A DNA stretch of 64,000 bases from Trametes villosa. Taxonomy: Eukaryota > Basidiomycota > Agaricomycetes > Polyporales > Polyporaceae. Shown here one piece after another: positions 1 through 10,432 of the stretch; position 1 is the stretch's first letter, and each line of letters opens with the position of its first letter. The stretch covers positions 62,001 through 126,000 of the forward strand of contig PUDQ02000057.1 of NCBI GenBank assembly GCA_002964805.2, in the 5' to 3' direction. A program made the translations under genes and the position numbers. Below the pieces are notes generated by a model that did no database searches, was not told the origin of the DNA, and saw nothing but the letters and a program-made list of their open reading frames with translations.

Positions 1-336
1 CAGGTCTACCACGCTGTCCCTCATTCACACCCAACATCCGTCGCGGCACATGTAACCTCCGGTTCTCAGGCAAAGGGGGATACATCGACCGAAATCTACA
101 TACTATCAAAACCAACTGTTCACCCCTCTCGGAGTACATGCATACTACGGAGTTCGTCGCGGGAGCGCGGGCAAAGTGGGCGGCTGTAAGCGCGAGGGAA
201 GAAGGTCTGGAGGTGATGGCAGGGGGGTACACGAGGGCGGCAGACACGAGATCCTTTCAGGAATCCCGGGCCCCAAACGCAATACCGTACGGATCAACAA
301 GCAAAGTGGGGGTGCGAGTGGGAGAGGAGAAGGTGA
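1..336. other. 3' flank of the first RGVQ gene, no gene seen
   Basis: No coding exon is supported here. Positions of about 80-140 resemble 2590-2665, the matching flank of the second RGVQ gene, so this is the downstream part of a duplicated unit. The left part may belong to a neighbour outside the window. Confidence 0.5.
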
Positions 337-821
337 TCAGATCGGGTGGAGGGCGGGTACCGAGGCCGACGTCGCTTGCACCCCAAAGTCGGTGATGAAG
401 GTGACCGTGTCCGGGATGAAGGTCGTGGATGACGTGACCTCGAGGGCATGAGCCTCTTCAGCCTGGACCCCGCGCCCATAGACCGTCGCGGTCTGAACTC
501 CGCGGCGCTGGTTGACCGTCGTAGCCTGCACACCGCGACGTTGATTGACCGTCGTGGCCTGCACACCGCGGCGCTGATTGACTGTCGTTGCCTGAACGCC
601 GCGGGCCTGGTTGATTGTCGTACTCTGGACGGCGCGCCCGCTGACGGAGATCGCGTCGGGCGTGTACGCGCTGCTCGAGACATCGGGATTCACGGCGGCG
701 GGCACAGCGCCAACTGCATAGTACCAATAGTAAGCGAACGGCAAAAGCGGAAAAGGTGAGAGTAAGACGTACTCTGGGCGATGGCGAAAGCCGCGAGGAT
801 AAGAGAGAGCTTGTGCATCAT
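337..821 (-). CDS. Secreted RGVQ-repeat peptide precursor, copy 1
   Basis: Two exons, 821-773 and 713-337, flank a 59-nt GTACGT...CAG intron and give 141 residues. The start is a tandem ATG (MMHKLS) leading straight into a hydrophobic signal peptide (LSLILAAFAIAQ). Residues 43-97 hold five 11-residue units of the form RGVQATTVNQR; three unit junctions carry an RR pair, the classic Kex2-type processing signal. The C-terminal part has SSTTFIP and VTFIT motifs, which copy 3 shares. There are no cysteines. The sequence shows a signal peptide, a repeat and dibasic junctions; that Kex2-like enzymes release short peptides of about nine residues is inference. Function unknown; it could instead be a structural or surface-active repeat protein. 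A TATA-like box lies about 110 nt upstream, and two paralogues lie at 2736-3031 and 6858-7331. Confidence 0.75.
472..636 (-). repeat. 33-bp coding tandem repeat of RGVQ copy 1
   Basis: Five 33-bp units in phase with the reading frame encode the 11-residue repeat. The middle three (RGVQATTVNQR) are identical at the protein level but differ at synonymous sites; the first and last are diverged (RAVQSTTINQA, RGVQTATVYG). Confidence 0.85.
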
Positions 822-1814
822 CGTAGGTAGATGGAGAACGAGGGGAGAAGTGTGTGATGCAGCGGTGGAGAGTGGACGCAAGCAAAGTCGAAGTGAGCTT
901 GTGTGTCGACTCAGAGGCCTTGCGCTGACCTTTATATGCGCATTCACCAGCGCTCAGCGTCAAGATGTTGCTCTGCCTTGCTGGTGTATGTAGCACTGTC
1001 GATCGCCTGTGGGTCAGACGACGGTATCCTAAGGTCAGCGCACGTAACCTTGCCCTGCGCCAACACCGTGCAGAGACCGTTGAATGTATTTGGCGCAGTT
1101 CGCGGCCGGCCCAGGACACGGCGAAGGACGCCCTTCATGGAGTTCGGTGGTGTGTAGCAACGCTTCGCGCAACGCACGCAATTGCTCAATTATATGGCAA
1201 GCGTAATCGTTGGTTTTCGATGACTCTGCGAATCAGGGGTTTAGTAATGCGGCAGCTCATGACAGGATGCATGAGCACTTACCGTCTGCAGCCTCTTCGT
1301 CAAATCAATGACAGCCCAGGGTACCAAGATGCGAACACCGCGCAGTACGACGAGCGTCGCAGGAGCTATTCTGATCACAGAGCGTGCGAGGGGAGCAAGC
1401 TATTCCTGTTTCTGCTAGAAAGGAATGTTCCTGCGTAGCCGGCGCAAGCGAGCGCGATGAGAGTTGCCACTCACTTCAAGAAAAGGTTAGGCGTTCTCGA
1501 GGACGCCGCCCCAGTTCCGCGGTGTGGTGCGGCACGACGCTGCGCAACGACCGTTTTCCACGCATGCGTGCTATATGAATATGAAAACTGGAGCGAATGC
1601 ATGGCAACACGCTGTCAGCAGACTGGCAATAGCCTGCGCGACCCACTCACCGGCTTTGCTCAGAAGAGCGAGGCTGCGCGCGGGGTTGTACACAATATGC
1701 ATGCGTAAGACCTCATAGGCGGTCAGACCTGATAGATACTGCGCGCAGGCCAGATCATCTGAAGCGTGAGATAGAATATAGTACTATACAGTCTCGAGGG
1801 TCGATGCGCAGGAT
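822..1814. other. Duplicated upstream region of RGVQ copy 1
   Basis: No gene is supported. The stretch from about 880 to 1690 aligns by eye with 3110-3860 and 7390-8100. Shared landmarks are the CCGTTGAATGTA motif (near 1078, 3277 and 7570) and the ACCGGCTTTGCTCAG-like block (near 1650, 3845 and 8080). This shows that promoter regions were duplicated together with the RGVQ genes. Confidence 0.6.
931..938 (-). promoter_or_regulatory. TATA-like box of RGVQ copy 1
   Basis: CATATAAA on the minus strand lies about 110 nt upstream of the ATG. Copy 2 has the same motif at nearly the same distance (3138-3145), and copy 3 has a weaker match near 7441. Confidence 0.55.
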
Positions 1815-2282
1815 TCACAGATGTTGCCAGATTAATGGCTTTTCTTGATCATCGCTACCGTCCTGTTGTTTTTCCTGCTCTGCGAGGCGTAACCTGTATC
1901 GGCCGGCATCCGAGTCAATGATCACTCCCGGAGACATATAGTAGACCGTATTGAACGTACTGGTTCCGTGCGACGAGGATCCTGAGCGTCCTCTCCTTCT
2001 CGGTGGGCGTCATATGCTCCCAGTTGGCGATGCGCGAGAGGGTCTGGATTCACGCTGAGCTCCCGAGGGGTTCACCAGCGCGGCGTGGAGAATGATACTA
2101 CTCACCCCATCCTTGTTGACAACCACAGGCCGAGTTTGTCAAACTTGAAGGTCTGCCCGCCGTTGCCGGCGATCTTCTCTGCGAGGCTCAAGTTCTTCCG
2201 AAGGTGCAGGTGGGAGCGCGAGCGGGGTGCCCGCTGCGGCAGTGCCCTCAACGACATTGGTTTCAGCGCTCTGAGTAGCCAT
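1815..2282 (-). pseudogene. Frameshifted copy of a small conserved fungal protein gene
   Basis: On the minus strand three pieces resemble one small protein. The first starts at ATG 2282 (MATQSAETN), the second contains SLAEKIAGNGGQTFKFDKLG, and the third contains TLSRIANWEHMTPTEKER and ends at a stop at 1815-1817. Introns with good splice sites separate the later pieces (donors GTGAGT and GTACGT). Two single-base frame changes break the first exon: one before SLAEK, and one after FDKLGL where GTG GTT GTC appears shifted. The pattern looks like a fungal family of about 100 residues that I know only as conserved and unnamed. The frame breaks suggest a pseudogene, although sequencing errors would give the same picture. 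Confidence 0.55.
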
Positions 2283-2735
2283 GGTGTTCGAAGGTTCAGA
2301 CGTGCGTGGTTAGCAAGGCACAGTTGCTCAGGCTACCTGATGTAAGATACGCATGCGGCATGGACGAGCGGAGGAAGAGTGAATGGACGCGACCGTTCGC
2401 GATGTTTCCACGCCACCCCTCGCGGCGCAAACGGGCCGGCGTCCCGTATCCCATACTACGCGGCGCGGCGCGTCGTGTCGACGCGCCTGCTCGCACTGGC
2501 AGGCAGGCAGTAGCCCAGCCGCGAAGGCACACATCTATCACCTTCAAATACTTCTCCGTTTACACCGGTCATGGCACATACAGCCTGGGGTCAACATGCG
2601 AAGGGCGATACGTCGACCGAAAGCTACATAGCCTTAAAACACATCTCCTTATCCACCCCTCGTCTAGTACATCATAAAGTCCGTGAAGGTTGTTACCGGG
2701 GCGCGGAACGTGCCTCTGGAACAGTGCGCGTGAGC
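2283..2735. other. Intergenic, no gene seen
   Basis: No exon could be supported. The right part (about 2590-2665) is the duplicated 3' flank of the RGVQ unit. Confidence 0.5.
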
Positions 2736-3031
2736 CTAGTCGGTCTGTACTCCGCGGGGCTGGTTGACCGCCGTAGCCTGCACGCCGCGGGGCTCGTAGA
2801 CTGTTGTGACCTGCACGCCACGGGGCTGGTTGATCGTCGTCGTTTGGACGCCACGCGCGTGGACTAAGACAGGGAGTCGGGTCGCATCGACATTCTCGGC
2901 GGCGAGCGAGACGGTAACTGCAGAGTAGCAATAGTCAGTAGAGAGCAAAAGCGGAGGAGGCAAGGGTAAGACGTACCGTGGGCTGCGGCAACAGCTGCAA
3001 GAATGAGGGAGATCGTCGCGGCGTACATCAT
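2736..3031 (-). CDS. Secreted RGVQ-repeat peptide precursor, copy 2
   Basis: Exons 3031-2977 and 2917-2736 surround a GTACGT...CTGCAG intron, with phase 1 on both sides. The protein (78 residues) starts with a doubled Met and a signal peptide (ISLILAAVAAAH). After a short spacer it has three and a half 11-residue repeats (RGVQTTTINQP, RGVQVTTVYEP, RGVQATAVNQP, RGVQTD). Compared with copy 1 the junction RR is replaced by PR, a weaker but known Kex2 cleavage context, and the C-terminal SSTTF domain is absent. The TATA-like box, the gene structure and the long upstream region are shared with copy 1, so this is a paralogue. Function is unknown. Confidence 0.72.
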
Positions 3032-4705
3032 CGTGGCAAATGACGAATGAGGGCGATTTGAGTGATATAGCGAGGGGAGGAGGCGCGAGTGAACTCGAAG
3101 TGCGCTTGGGTGTCGGCTCTGAGAGCTTGCACGGAACTTTATATGCGCATTCGCCAGCGCCCGTTAAGCTGTTGCTTTGCCTTGCCGTTGCAGCTCTGAC
3201 GAACACCTGTGGTCAGCCGACTGTATCCAAAGGGTCGCGCGCGCAGCCTCACTCTGCGCCGACACCGTGAATAGGCCGTTGAATGTATACGGCTAGGTTC
3301 ACGACCGGACCAGTTCACGGCTTGACACGCCCTCCATGGAAGCTGGTGGTGCGTAGTGCTGCTTTGCACAGCATACGCAATCGTTTCGTCGTACGGCGAG
3401 TGTGATTGCCGGATTTTGAGGACTCTGCAAGGCGTGGACCTAGTCAAGCGGCACTTCAGAACAGAAACTACAGGGACATACCACCCAATGACTTTTGTGT
3501 CGAGTCAATGCCGGCCCAGTGTGCAAGGATACGGACGTCGCGCCGCAGCGTGGTGGGAAAAGTTAGAAGAGCTCTGAGCGCATAGCGCTCGAGGGAGCGA
3601 GCTATCCCTGTTCGAAGGGAGATCCCTGCGTAGCCGGCGCAAGCGAGCGTCGTGACGGACGTCCCTTGCTGCATATAAGACTAGTTGTTCTCGAGAACGC
3701 CGCCCTGGCTCCGCGGTATGGTACGGCACGACGCTACGCAACGGGCTTTTTCCACGCATGCGTGCTATATGAACACTAAAACAGGAGTCCATGCGTGGCA
3801 ACGCGCCGTGAGCAGACTAGCAACGGGCTGTCCGACTCACTCACCGGCTTTGCTCAGCACGAAGGCAATGTAAGCTAATGTACGAGGGCAGCATGGCGAA
3901 AGCTGCGCGCGCGACTGTGGTACAATGTGTGCACACGTGAGGGCTCATATCCGGTAATACGGAGGCCTGAAATTCCAAATTCATGTCAAAATGGTTTCGG
4001 GAGGGACGTCCTGAACGTACAAAGGTATGATTGATCGAGTTTGAGGATGCCCTGCGTAGACGTCTGCCATCAATTCCGGCGACGCCGGATAGTCCAAGTC
4101 ATCTGGAGAACGCATAGAGGGTCGCCAGCGAAGAGAGTCAATTTGATCGACCGGTTCTTTGTATGGAGCCAACCGTAGCGGCGTGTGCTAGAGGAACGGG
4201 TTCAAGTTGACGTTGACGACTCGGTACCGGGTATCGAGCTGGCTGCTTTACTATGGCATTGCGCTGAGCTGGGTGGACGTGGTATCATAGTATGTGCGGC
4301 TGATTGAAGCCGCCGCCGACAGGCATGAAAAATTTACGAGACTTCACAGAGAAACTGAGGACTGACACCAGGGCACGAAACAGAAAGAGTTGAGGGCGAG
4401 AGAAAACTTCAAGTGCCTCTCAGGGGACTCGACCAGTGGCTGTGCAATCGCGCCCGTAAGCGCCCGTGCGGACGGGCAATTGCCGCACGCGTTGCTTGCT
4501 CATTGAACGTTGAACGTTTGAACTCGCTCACTGTCTCACTCATTCTATCTACTGCTACGCAACACTTTCTGCTGAATGATCCTATTTGGTGTACAATCTT
4601 CTACGGAACGTATAAGGCCTGCCTTTACCACGACCGTAAGCCAAATAGCTGCCAGTACGTATTGCTTCATCAGTTCAATCATTCTTTCCTCCCAGGAAGA
4701 ACGGC
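3032..4705. other. Divergent intergenic region between RGVQ copy 2 and the F-box gene
   Basis: No exon is supported. The left half is the duplicated RGVQ upstream tract. The part near 4195-4400 resembles 8405-8610, which lies upstream of the F-box remnant. The RGVQ and F-box genes are therefore likely to have been duplicated as one divergent unit. Confidence 0.5.
3138..3145 (-). promoter_or_regulatory. TATA-like box of RGVQ copy 2
   Basis: CATATAAA on the minus strand, about 107 nt upstream of the ATG, matching the position and neighbouring bases of the box in copy 1. Confidence 0.55.
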
Positions 4706-6416
4706 ATGGCGCTACCGATCCTCGTAGACGATCTCTATTACAAGATACTCGAAGAGCTTGATTCCTCGTCAGACGTGTCGGCTTTCATGATGTCCTCGTG
4801 GCACCTATACTCCCTAGGCGTCGATCGGCTTCTCCAGCTCGGCGTCATCATACGCACGGACGACCACCTCGTGTCCTTCTGCCGCTTCATGACGCGGAAC
4901 TTCCTCGACGTACACCGCACAACCTACCAGCTGAGACGCCTAACGATACAAATAGGAGAATCCGCAGACAAGAGATACATCAGCGACTCCGACAGCGACT
5001 CCGAGCTCCCGGACTTCGGCTCGTCTGTACGCTTCGAGTGGTTCGAGCCGTCTCAAGGCGCTTCCCTCCTCGTCTCCGTTCTCCAGTGCATATCAAACTT
5101 GGAGGTCCTCTCACTCGTAACTTGCGAGCACCCCCTTAGGTCCGACGGCCAGCTGGTGGAGGCCTTCGCCGCGCTGACCAGCCTGCAAGAACTGCGGCTC
5201 CGGGGATTCGGGCTCCTCTCATACGACTTCGCCGCCAGCCTCCGATCTACTCTACGCTGCTTTTCTGCCGACCTCAGATTCACAGTCGACGGGAGGTACA
5301 TCAATTCCGATGAAGGCGGCGATCTTGTAGACCCATTATCCCTACTCCGCGCGCATCAGACGACACTCGAGGAGGTCGTCATCCACCACGGAGACCTCAC
5401 GCCGTGGATCCAGGACCGCGAACCGCGGACGGCCGACTGCACCTTCCCGACCGTTCAGACGTTGGTGCTCACCTTCTGTCGCATCACGCAGCGCGATGTC
5501 CTTGTGCACGCATTTCCGAGCGTCGCTATTCTGCAGGTTTTCATGATGGTGCCCCTAACCCCGGATTCCGACGATGACGACCACACTCCCGACGAGCGCC
5601 ATATCACTAATAGCAACAACCCCCAGCAATGGGATGACCTGGATCATGTCGTTGGCGACGTCGACAGCCTGTACATGCTGGCCCTTGAGTCCCCTCAGCC
5701 CATCACTTCGCTCGAAGCCATTTGCTGGGCTTTCGACGAGGACGCTGTATCAAGCCTGCATGTGGTAATAGAGAAGCTACAACCACAGCGCCTCCTCCTG
5801 GCGTGGGGATACTGGAGTGCGTTCAAAAGCGCGACCGAGGTCTCTCCGCAGCAGCTTAGCGAACTATTCGTGGGCCTGGAAGAGGGCTGCAGCCAAGACA
5901 TTATCCACCTTGAGCTGGACACCCGTCTGAGTAGCTTCACCCTGGGCCCTCCGGCGGACTATATGGTGAGTTTGACGGCTCCCGTCATGCGTGTTCGATG
6001 GTGCGCCTAGTACCCGCGGAGCCTGAGGCTGACTCACTCTGATTCTCTAGCCTGCGATAACGAACCTGGTGGCCAGCCTTCCTAACGTTCATGCATTCTC
6101 CTTTCGACTGGACCTCTCCACGCGCTCGTACCACAAACAGGATGAAGAGGGCGATCCGCCCGCGATCCTCGTCGCGGCATATACAAACACGTTCGAGGAC
6201 GATGGCCTCGCGCGCTGGGCGACGCAGCTCGCTCATTGCGTGCAGTCATTGGAGACTATCCGGCTTTCCGTGATGGGACGATGCATGGCGTGGACCGTTG
6301 CTCGCGAGGCGGGAGGTGGGCTCCAGAGACTCTATGAACCAGCGGCCGAGGACGCGGACGACGGCAACGGAGAGAGGTCTATCGCACTAGCTGAAGGAAT
6401 GATCAGGGTCCGCTAG
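4706..6416 (+). CDS. F-box-like protein
   Basis: Two exons, 4706-5965 and 6051-6416, join in phase 0 across a GTGAGT...CTCTAG intron and give 541 residues. The N-terminus (MALPILVDDLYYKILEEL) fits the start of a fungal F-box-like domain, in which a leucine-proline pair and a following helix bind Skp1. The rest is a leucine-rich, non-repetitive region typical of the large expanded F-box families of Agaricomycetes, with acidic stretches near residues 93-101 and 290-300. F-box proteins are substrate adaptors of SCF ubiquitin ligases; the target here is unknown. A truncated relative sits at 9057. The F-box call rests on the N-terminus alone and is moderately certain. Confidence 0.65.
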
Positions 6417-6857
6417 TGCCGGTCGTCGAGCCCCCCGTTTCCGGCAGAAGGACTCGCTCGGTGAAGCCACAATACGAGTAGCTGCGCGACCCGCTCCTTT
6501 GCGACACAGGCGCGCCGGTGCCCTGTGGCCATCGAGTACCTTGCGGTGCGGTGTGTCGCATCGTGCCGCCGCCAATGCACCCGCTCCACGGCGCGCCGCG
6601 CCCGGAAAGCCAACTACTCCCTCGTTGGTCCACCATCCCCACTAGGTGCGTCGTGCACAGGCGTGTAGCTTCCCGATAGCTTGGACTGGATGATATATTG
6701 ACTGCATTGAACTACATGTCATCGCTACCCAATTGTATCGCACCCCATATCAGTCTCGAATAGTGCTCGCTTCTAAGTGAGCGGAGAAGTGAGTTGTGGG
6801 TAGTGCAAGAAATGAACGACAGTATGCGCTGAGTCCAAAGAGATAGTGTCGATGCCT
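6417..6857. other. Intergenic, no gene seen
   Basis: This stretch separates the F-box stop from the stop of RGVQ copy 3. No repeat unit, exon or promoter motif was recognised. Confidence 0.5.
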
Positions 6858-7331
6858 TCACGGCCAAAGGCGAAGGACGAAGGAGGTAGTCGTCGCAGCA
6901 TCACGGCCGTTGAGCTGCGTGATCGTCGTGACCGGACCAGGGACGAACGTCGTGGATGACGAGACCTCGCGCGCGATGTGATCCGCGCCCAGGACATGGT
7001 CCCCGTAGACTGTAGTCGCCTGGACCCCGCGCGCGTCCACATCCTTCGTCACGGCCTCCAAGTTCGTGATCGTGGTGACCTTGCGCGGCAAGACGGCGAG
7101 GTTCGTGATGGTGGTGACCGGCGCGGAGATGAAGGTGGTCGAGGATGCTACGTCGCGCTCGACGAGCGGCGCCGCCGAGGTCGTCGTGAAGACGGGCTTC
7201 CCGGCAGCGGGCATGGCACCAACTGAAAAGTAACACAGTATTTAGCGAGTGTGCGAGCGGAGAAGGAAGGGATATGCCGGACTCTGGGCGAGGGCAATGG
7301 TCACAAGAGCGAAGGAAAGCTTGTGCATCAT
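6858..7331 (-). CDS. Secreted protein of the RGVQ family, copy 3 without the repeat array
   Basis: Exons 7331-7283 and 7222-6858 flank an intron that begins with the unusual donor GTCCGG and ends TTTTCAG; both sides are phase 1. The protein (137 residues) has the same doubled Met and signal peptide as copy 1 (MMHKLSFALVTIALAQ) and the same exon boundary. It keeps only one RGVQATTVYG unit (about residues 83-92), flanked by two SSTTF modules followed by PVTTIT. One KR-like site (PRK) and the pairs ER and GR occur as isolated basic residues, with no RR array. The call as a paralogue is firm; the function is unknown. It suggests that the repeat array expands and contracts. Confidence 0.68.
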
Positions 7332-9056
7332 CTCGAGTGAATTAAAGGATAGAGGCCGAGGTATTCCGATGCTGCGGCGGGGGTGGATGCAGGCGAAGTC
7401 GATGTGAGCTCGTGAGTCGACAGAGAGCCCTTGCGCCGTCCTTTTAAGTGGATTTGGTGTTGGCGCTAACCTGCTGGAAGTAGGACCCTGTCGACAGCCT
7501 GTCGGTCAGACGACGGCATTCGCCGGTCCGTAGGCGTAACCCCACCTCGTCTCAAACACCGTGCAGACCGTTGAATGTACGCGGCGAGCCTAAGACACCG
7601 CGTACGCACTCGATGGAGCCCGGCGGTGCACAGCGACACAGCTTCCAGACTCTACGGATTGTCGCGTCAGTTGTGCGACATTTCACGATAAGACCTCAGA
7701 GGACCTACAACTCAAGAATGATTTGCCTTCTTAGCCTAGTAAGCCGCGCCCGGCCTGCGTGTAGCGCGTTGCGATTGTTGTAATTGCTGGAATGACTCGG
7801 AGGAGGAACGAGTCTCCGTGCGTAGGGCGAAGCGTTCTATTTCTGCATACAGTAAATGAGATGCCCCTGCGGAGGCGGTATAGCCGAGCGGCGTGTGGGT
7901 CCCATGGCTGCAAGAAAAGGGATAGTGATTCTCGAGAACGCCGGCCCAGTTCCGTGGTGCGGTGCGACACGACCCTCCGCAACTGCTCCGTGCAAATGGG
8001 CACGAAACTGTGGGAACCTTATTCCAATACGCCGTCAGCAGACCTGAAACGGGCTGAGCAACCCACGCACCGGCTTCGCTGAGCGGAATGACAGCGTAAG
8101 AGTGCGACGCGGCCGAGGCTGTGTATGCGGTTATGTGCATGGATGCATTCGCTACAAACAACGTGAAATAGTGCTGAGTCCGTTGAATCACAGCCTGGAG
8201 ATCCCTCTGTAGAAGAACGTATTCGATCATCATTGGCGGGCATTGCGTTTGCAGTTTGAGGATGCCAATCCGTTTTCGCAGTCGAATCTGACCGCGCCAA
8301 GCAGCCTCAACATGAGCTGAGTGCAGCGTATAAAAACAGCTAAAACCTCATATAATGTCCTAGCCTCATGAGCTTGTGTACAGCCAGTCAAATCAGGTGT
8401 GGCCCGTGCTAGCAGAACGAGTTGACGATGACGAGGTTGGAGAATCAGATGTTTTTGACAAGTCGGCTCAGAACGCCTTGTGTCGTGGCGTGGACGGTTG
8501 ACTGAGGTAACCGCTATACTCCTGAGTAGGTATATGAGCTGAGAAAGCTGATATCGGGGCATCAAAGAACAGAGAGGTCGCAGCGTCGCTGGAGAGAGAA
8601 ATCGTTAAAAAAGGGAGACCGTTGAGACGCTCGTGGTGGCTGTCCGATCACGATAGCTATTGTAAGCGCTGATGACCTTGAGTTGCTCCCAGTCTTCCTC
8701 GTCGACGACTGCGGCTTCTGTCCCCGCCGTTGTCATGTAGCAATCCTTACTGTCTGGCATAACTACAGTATGGTCAAGATGTAAACACTCATTGTGAGCG
8801 GCCAGACGGCAAGACAAGTGATCCCTCACGCTGTCGTAAGACGCCGCGCAGCCTTGACGAATCGCCCGACGTCGGCGGGACTCGGAACGATCTCCATCCG
8901 CTGCGACACAAGACCATCTGCCCGAGTTCGGAGTGACCTGCCTGCTCGATGGCTCGGCGCAAGAAAGACGTGGCTTGGAGGGCTTTCATAGAGGTAAGCA
9001 AGGTCCCATTCACTCATTGTCACCGAGGTGAACCTTTCTATCTCAGGAGGTACAGC
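7332..9056. other. Upstream region of RGVQ copy 3 and of the F-box remnant
   Basis: From about 7390 to 8100 this repeats the RGVQ upstream tract, and 8405-8610 resembles the F-box upstream tract. A minus-strand frame at 8605-8760 ending in SVSTVSLF was seen but has no support beyond being open. Confidence 0.5.
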
Positions 9057-9140
9057 GTGGCGCTACCACTCCTCGTGGACGATGTCTACTGCGAGATTCT
9101 CTAAGAGCTCGACCCCTTCGGACGTTGCAGCCTACAAACT
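9057..9140 (+). pseudogene. F-box gene remnant
   Basis: The frame from 9057 reads VALPLLVDDVYCEIL and then stops at TAA 9102-9104. It matches the first residues of the F-box protein at 4706 (MALPILVDDLYYKIL). The start codon is changed to GTG, and similarity fades after about 9140, where the zinc-finger gene follows. Confidence 0.7.
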
Positions 9141-9192
9141 ACAGCGCGTCCGCGCGCTCCCCTGGCCCGCCCTAACCGCCGCTATTAAGTGC

Positions 9193-10129
9193 CTATCCCA
9201 TCGTCAGCCTCTTCATCTTGCTCGATAGCCCCTCGAGCACGCGGTCGACCTCGCCGCGGAACCTGCGCACACCGCACCGCTCGCTCTCAACGTGCTGGCA
9301 GAACGCGCTCAGCGTCCCGAACTCCGCGCCGCACCCGTCCAGCGCGCGCGGGCAGCGGTAGAGCTTGTCCGCGTGCGCCGCGCTGCGCAGGTGCTGGTTG
9401 AGCGCGGGGAGCGTCGCGTACGTCCGGTGGCACAGGTAGCACTCGTAGCGCGCGCCGTTCCACGCGCGCTCGGTCGCCCACTGGTCGACAACGGTCGGTC
9501 CGCCTCCGATGAGGCGCGAGGGGTTCGTGATGACGTGGTCGCGGTCGTATTTGATCATGATGCGGTCGATCGCGGCGCGCGTCATGCGCGAGACGCACGC
9601 GCCGGACTCGAGGTGGAGGAGGAGGCCGGCGGTCGAGACGAAGGACTTGTCGCAGCCGCGCATGGGGCAGTCGATGTTGCGGCCTTGGTGGATGGCCGAA
9701 CGGCAGTGGTTGTTGAGGCCGTTCGCGTTCTTGAACATCCGCCTGCAGGGAGGACAGTAACGATCGTCGTGTTTCTGGCGGTGGTGCTCGTGCAGACCCT
9801 GCTCGGACTCGAAGAGCTTCGACGGCGAATATCAGATGACGTTGGAGTTCGGATAGAGGGAGGCGGCGACTTACCATGTTGCAGTCATCGCAGTAGTGGT
9901 GGTCGTCCTCATAATGCTCGTACAGGTCGTCCCAATCGTCGAACAAAATTCGGCACCGCGTGCAGGATGGGTGGCGGGGGCTTTGTATTTCATGCTGCTC
10001 GAGCGCGGTCGCAGACGCGAAGTCTTTGTCGCAATCGTAGCAGATGTGATGCATGCTCGAGTCGTCCTTGTGTTGCTCGAGGGCGCGCTCGCTGCCGAAC
10101 CAGCGATCACATCGCTCACAGAAGGACAT
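9193..10129 (-). CDS. C2H2 zinc-finger protein
   Basis: Exon 1 is 10129-9875 and exon 2 is 9816-9193, with a 58-nt GTAAGT intron in phase 0; 292 residues. The first exon carries fingers beginning CERC, CYDC and CTRC, each followed by a hydrophobic residue and a His pair or His/Asp tail. The splice rebuilds a further finger (CDDC ending HEHHRQKH), which supports the chosen acceptor. The second exon adds CPPC, a C-x4-C finger (CPMRGCDKSF), CYLC with HLRSAAH, and a last finger ending in CQHVESERC. Such multi-finger proteins usually bind nucleic acid in the nucleus; the target is unknown. The start at MSFCERC was chosen because the first finger follows at once. A decayed partial copy lies at 20925-21045. 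Confidence 0.78.
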
Positions 10130-10432
10130 CTCTCTCTGAAGCTCGCGGAGCTGGCGCGAGGTCGTGGGGCGTCGTGGTTGAAGGCAAAAGACTGTCCTCG
10201 GTTCGTCGCGCCATACTAAGTACAAAGACGAGCGCCCAGATAGTACGTCAAGATCATTCATTTAGATAGAAGCTGGTAGTGTATATGTAATAGAATAGTT
10301 CATACAAAGTACAAAGAAACGTCGTGAGATGGAATGACCGCCCCGGTTTCGCTCGTAGCAAGGGTAAAATCATAGAAGAAGCGCAGCGGAACTGAGCTAG
10401 GCCCCGGGCCGGCCCTAAGCGGCAAGTCAGTC
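10130..10432. other. Intergenic, no gene seen
   Basis: This short stretch lies between the zinc-finger start and the stop of family gene A. No element was recognised. Confidence 0.5.

Noticed and set aside
3981..4172. 63-codon minus-strand frame with ordinary composition
   Set aside because: No counterpart in the duplicated tract near 8200-8300, as expected if it were coding.
9292..10269. 325-codon plus-strand open frame
   Set aside because: Antisense shadow of the C2H2 zinc-finger gene, Arg/Ala/Val-rich as expected from GC-rich codons read backwards.
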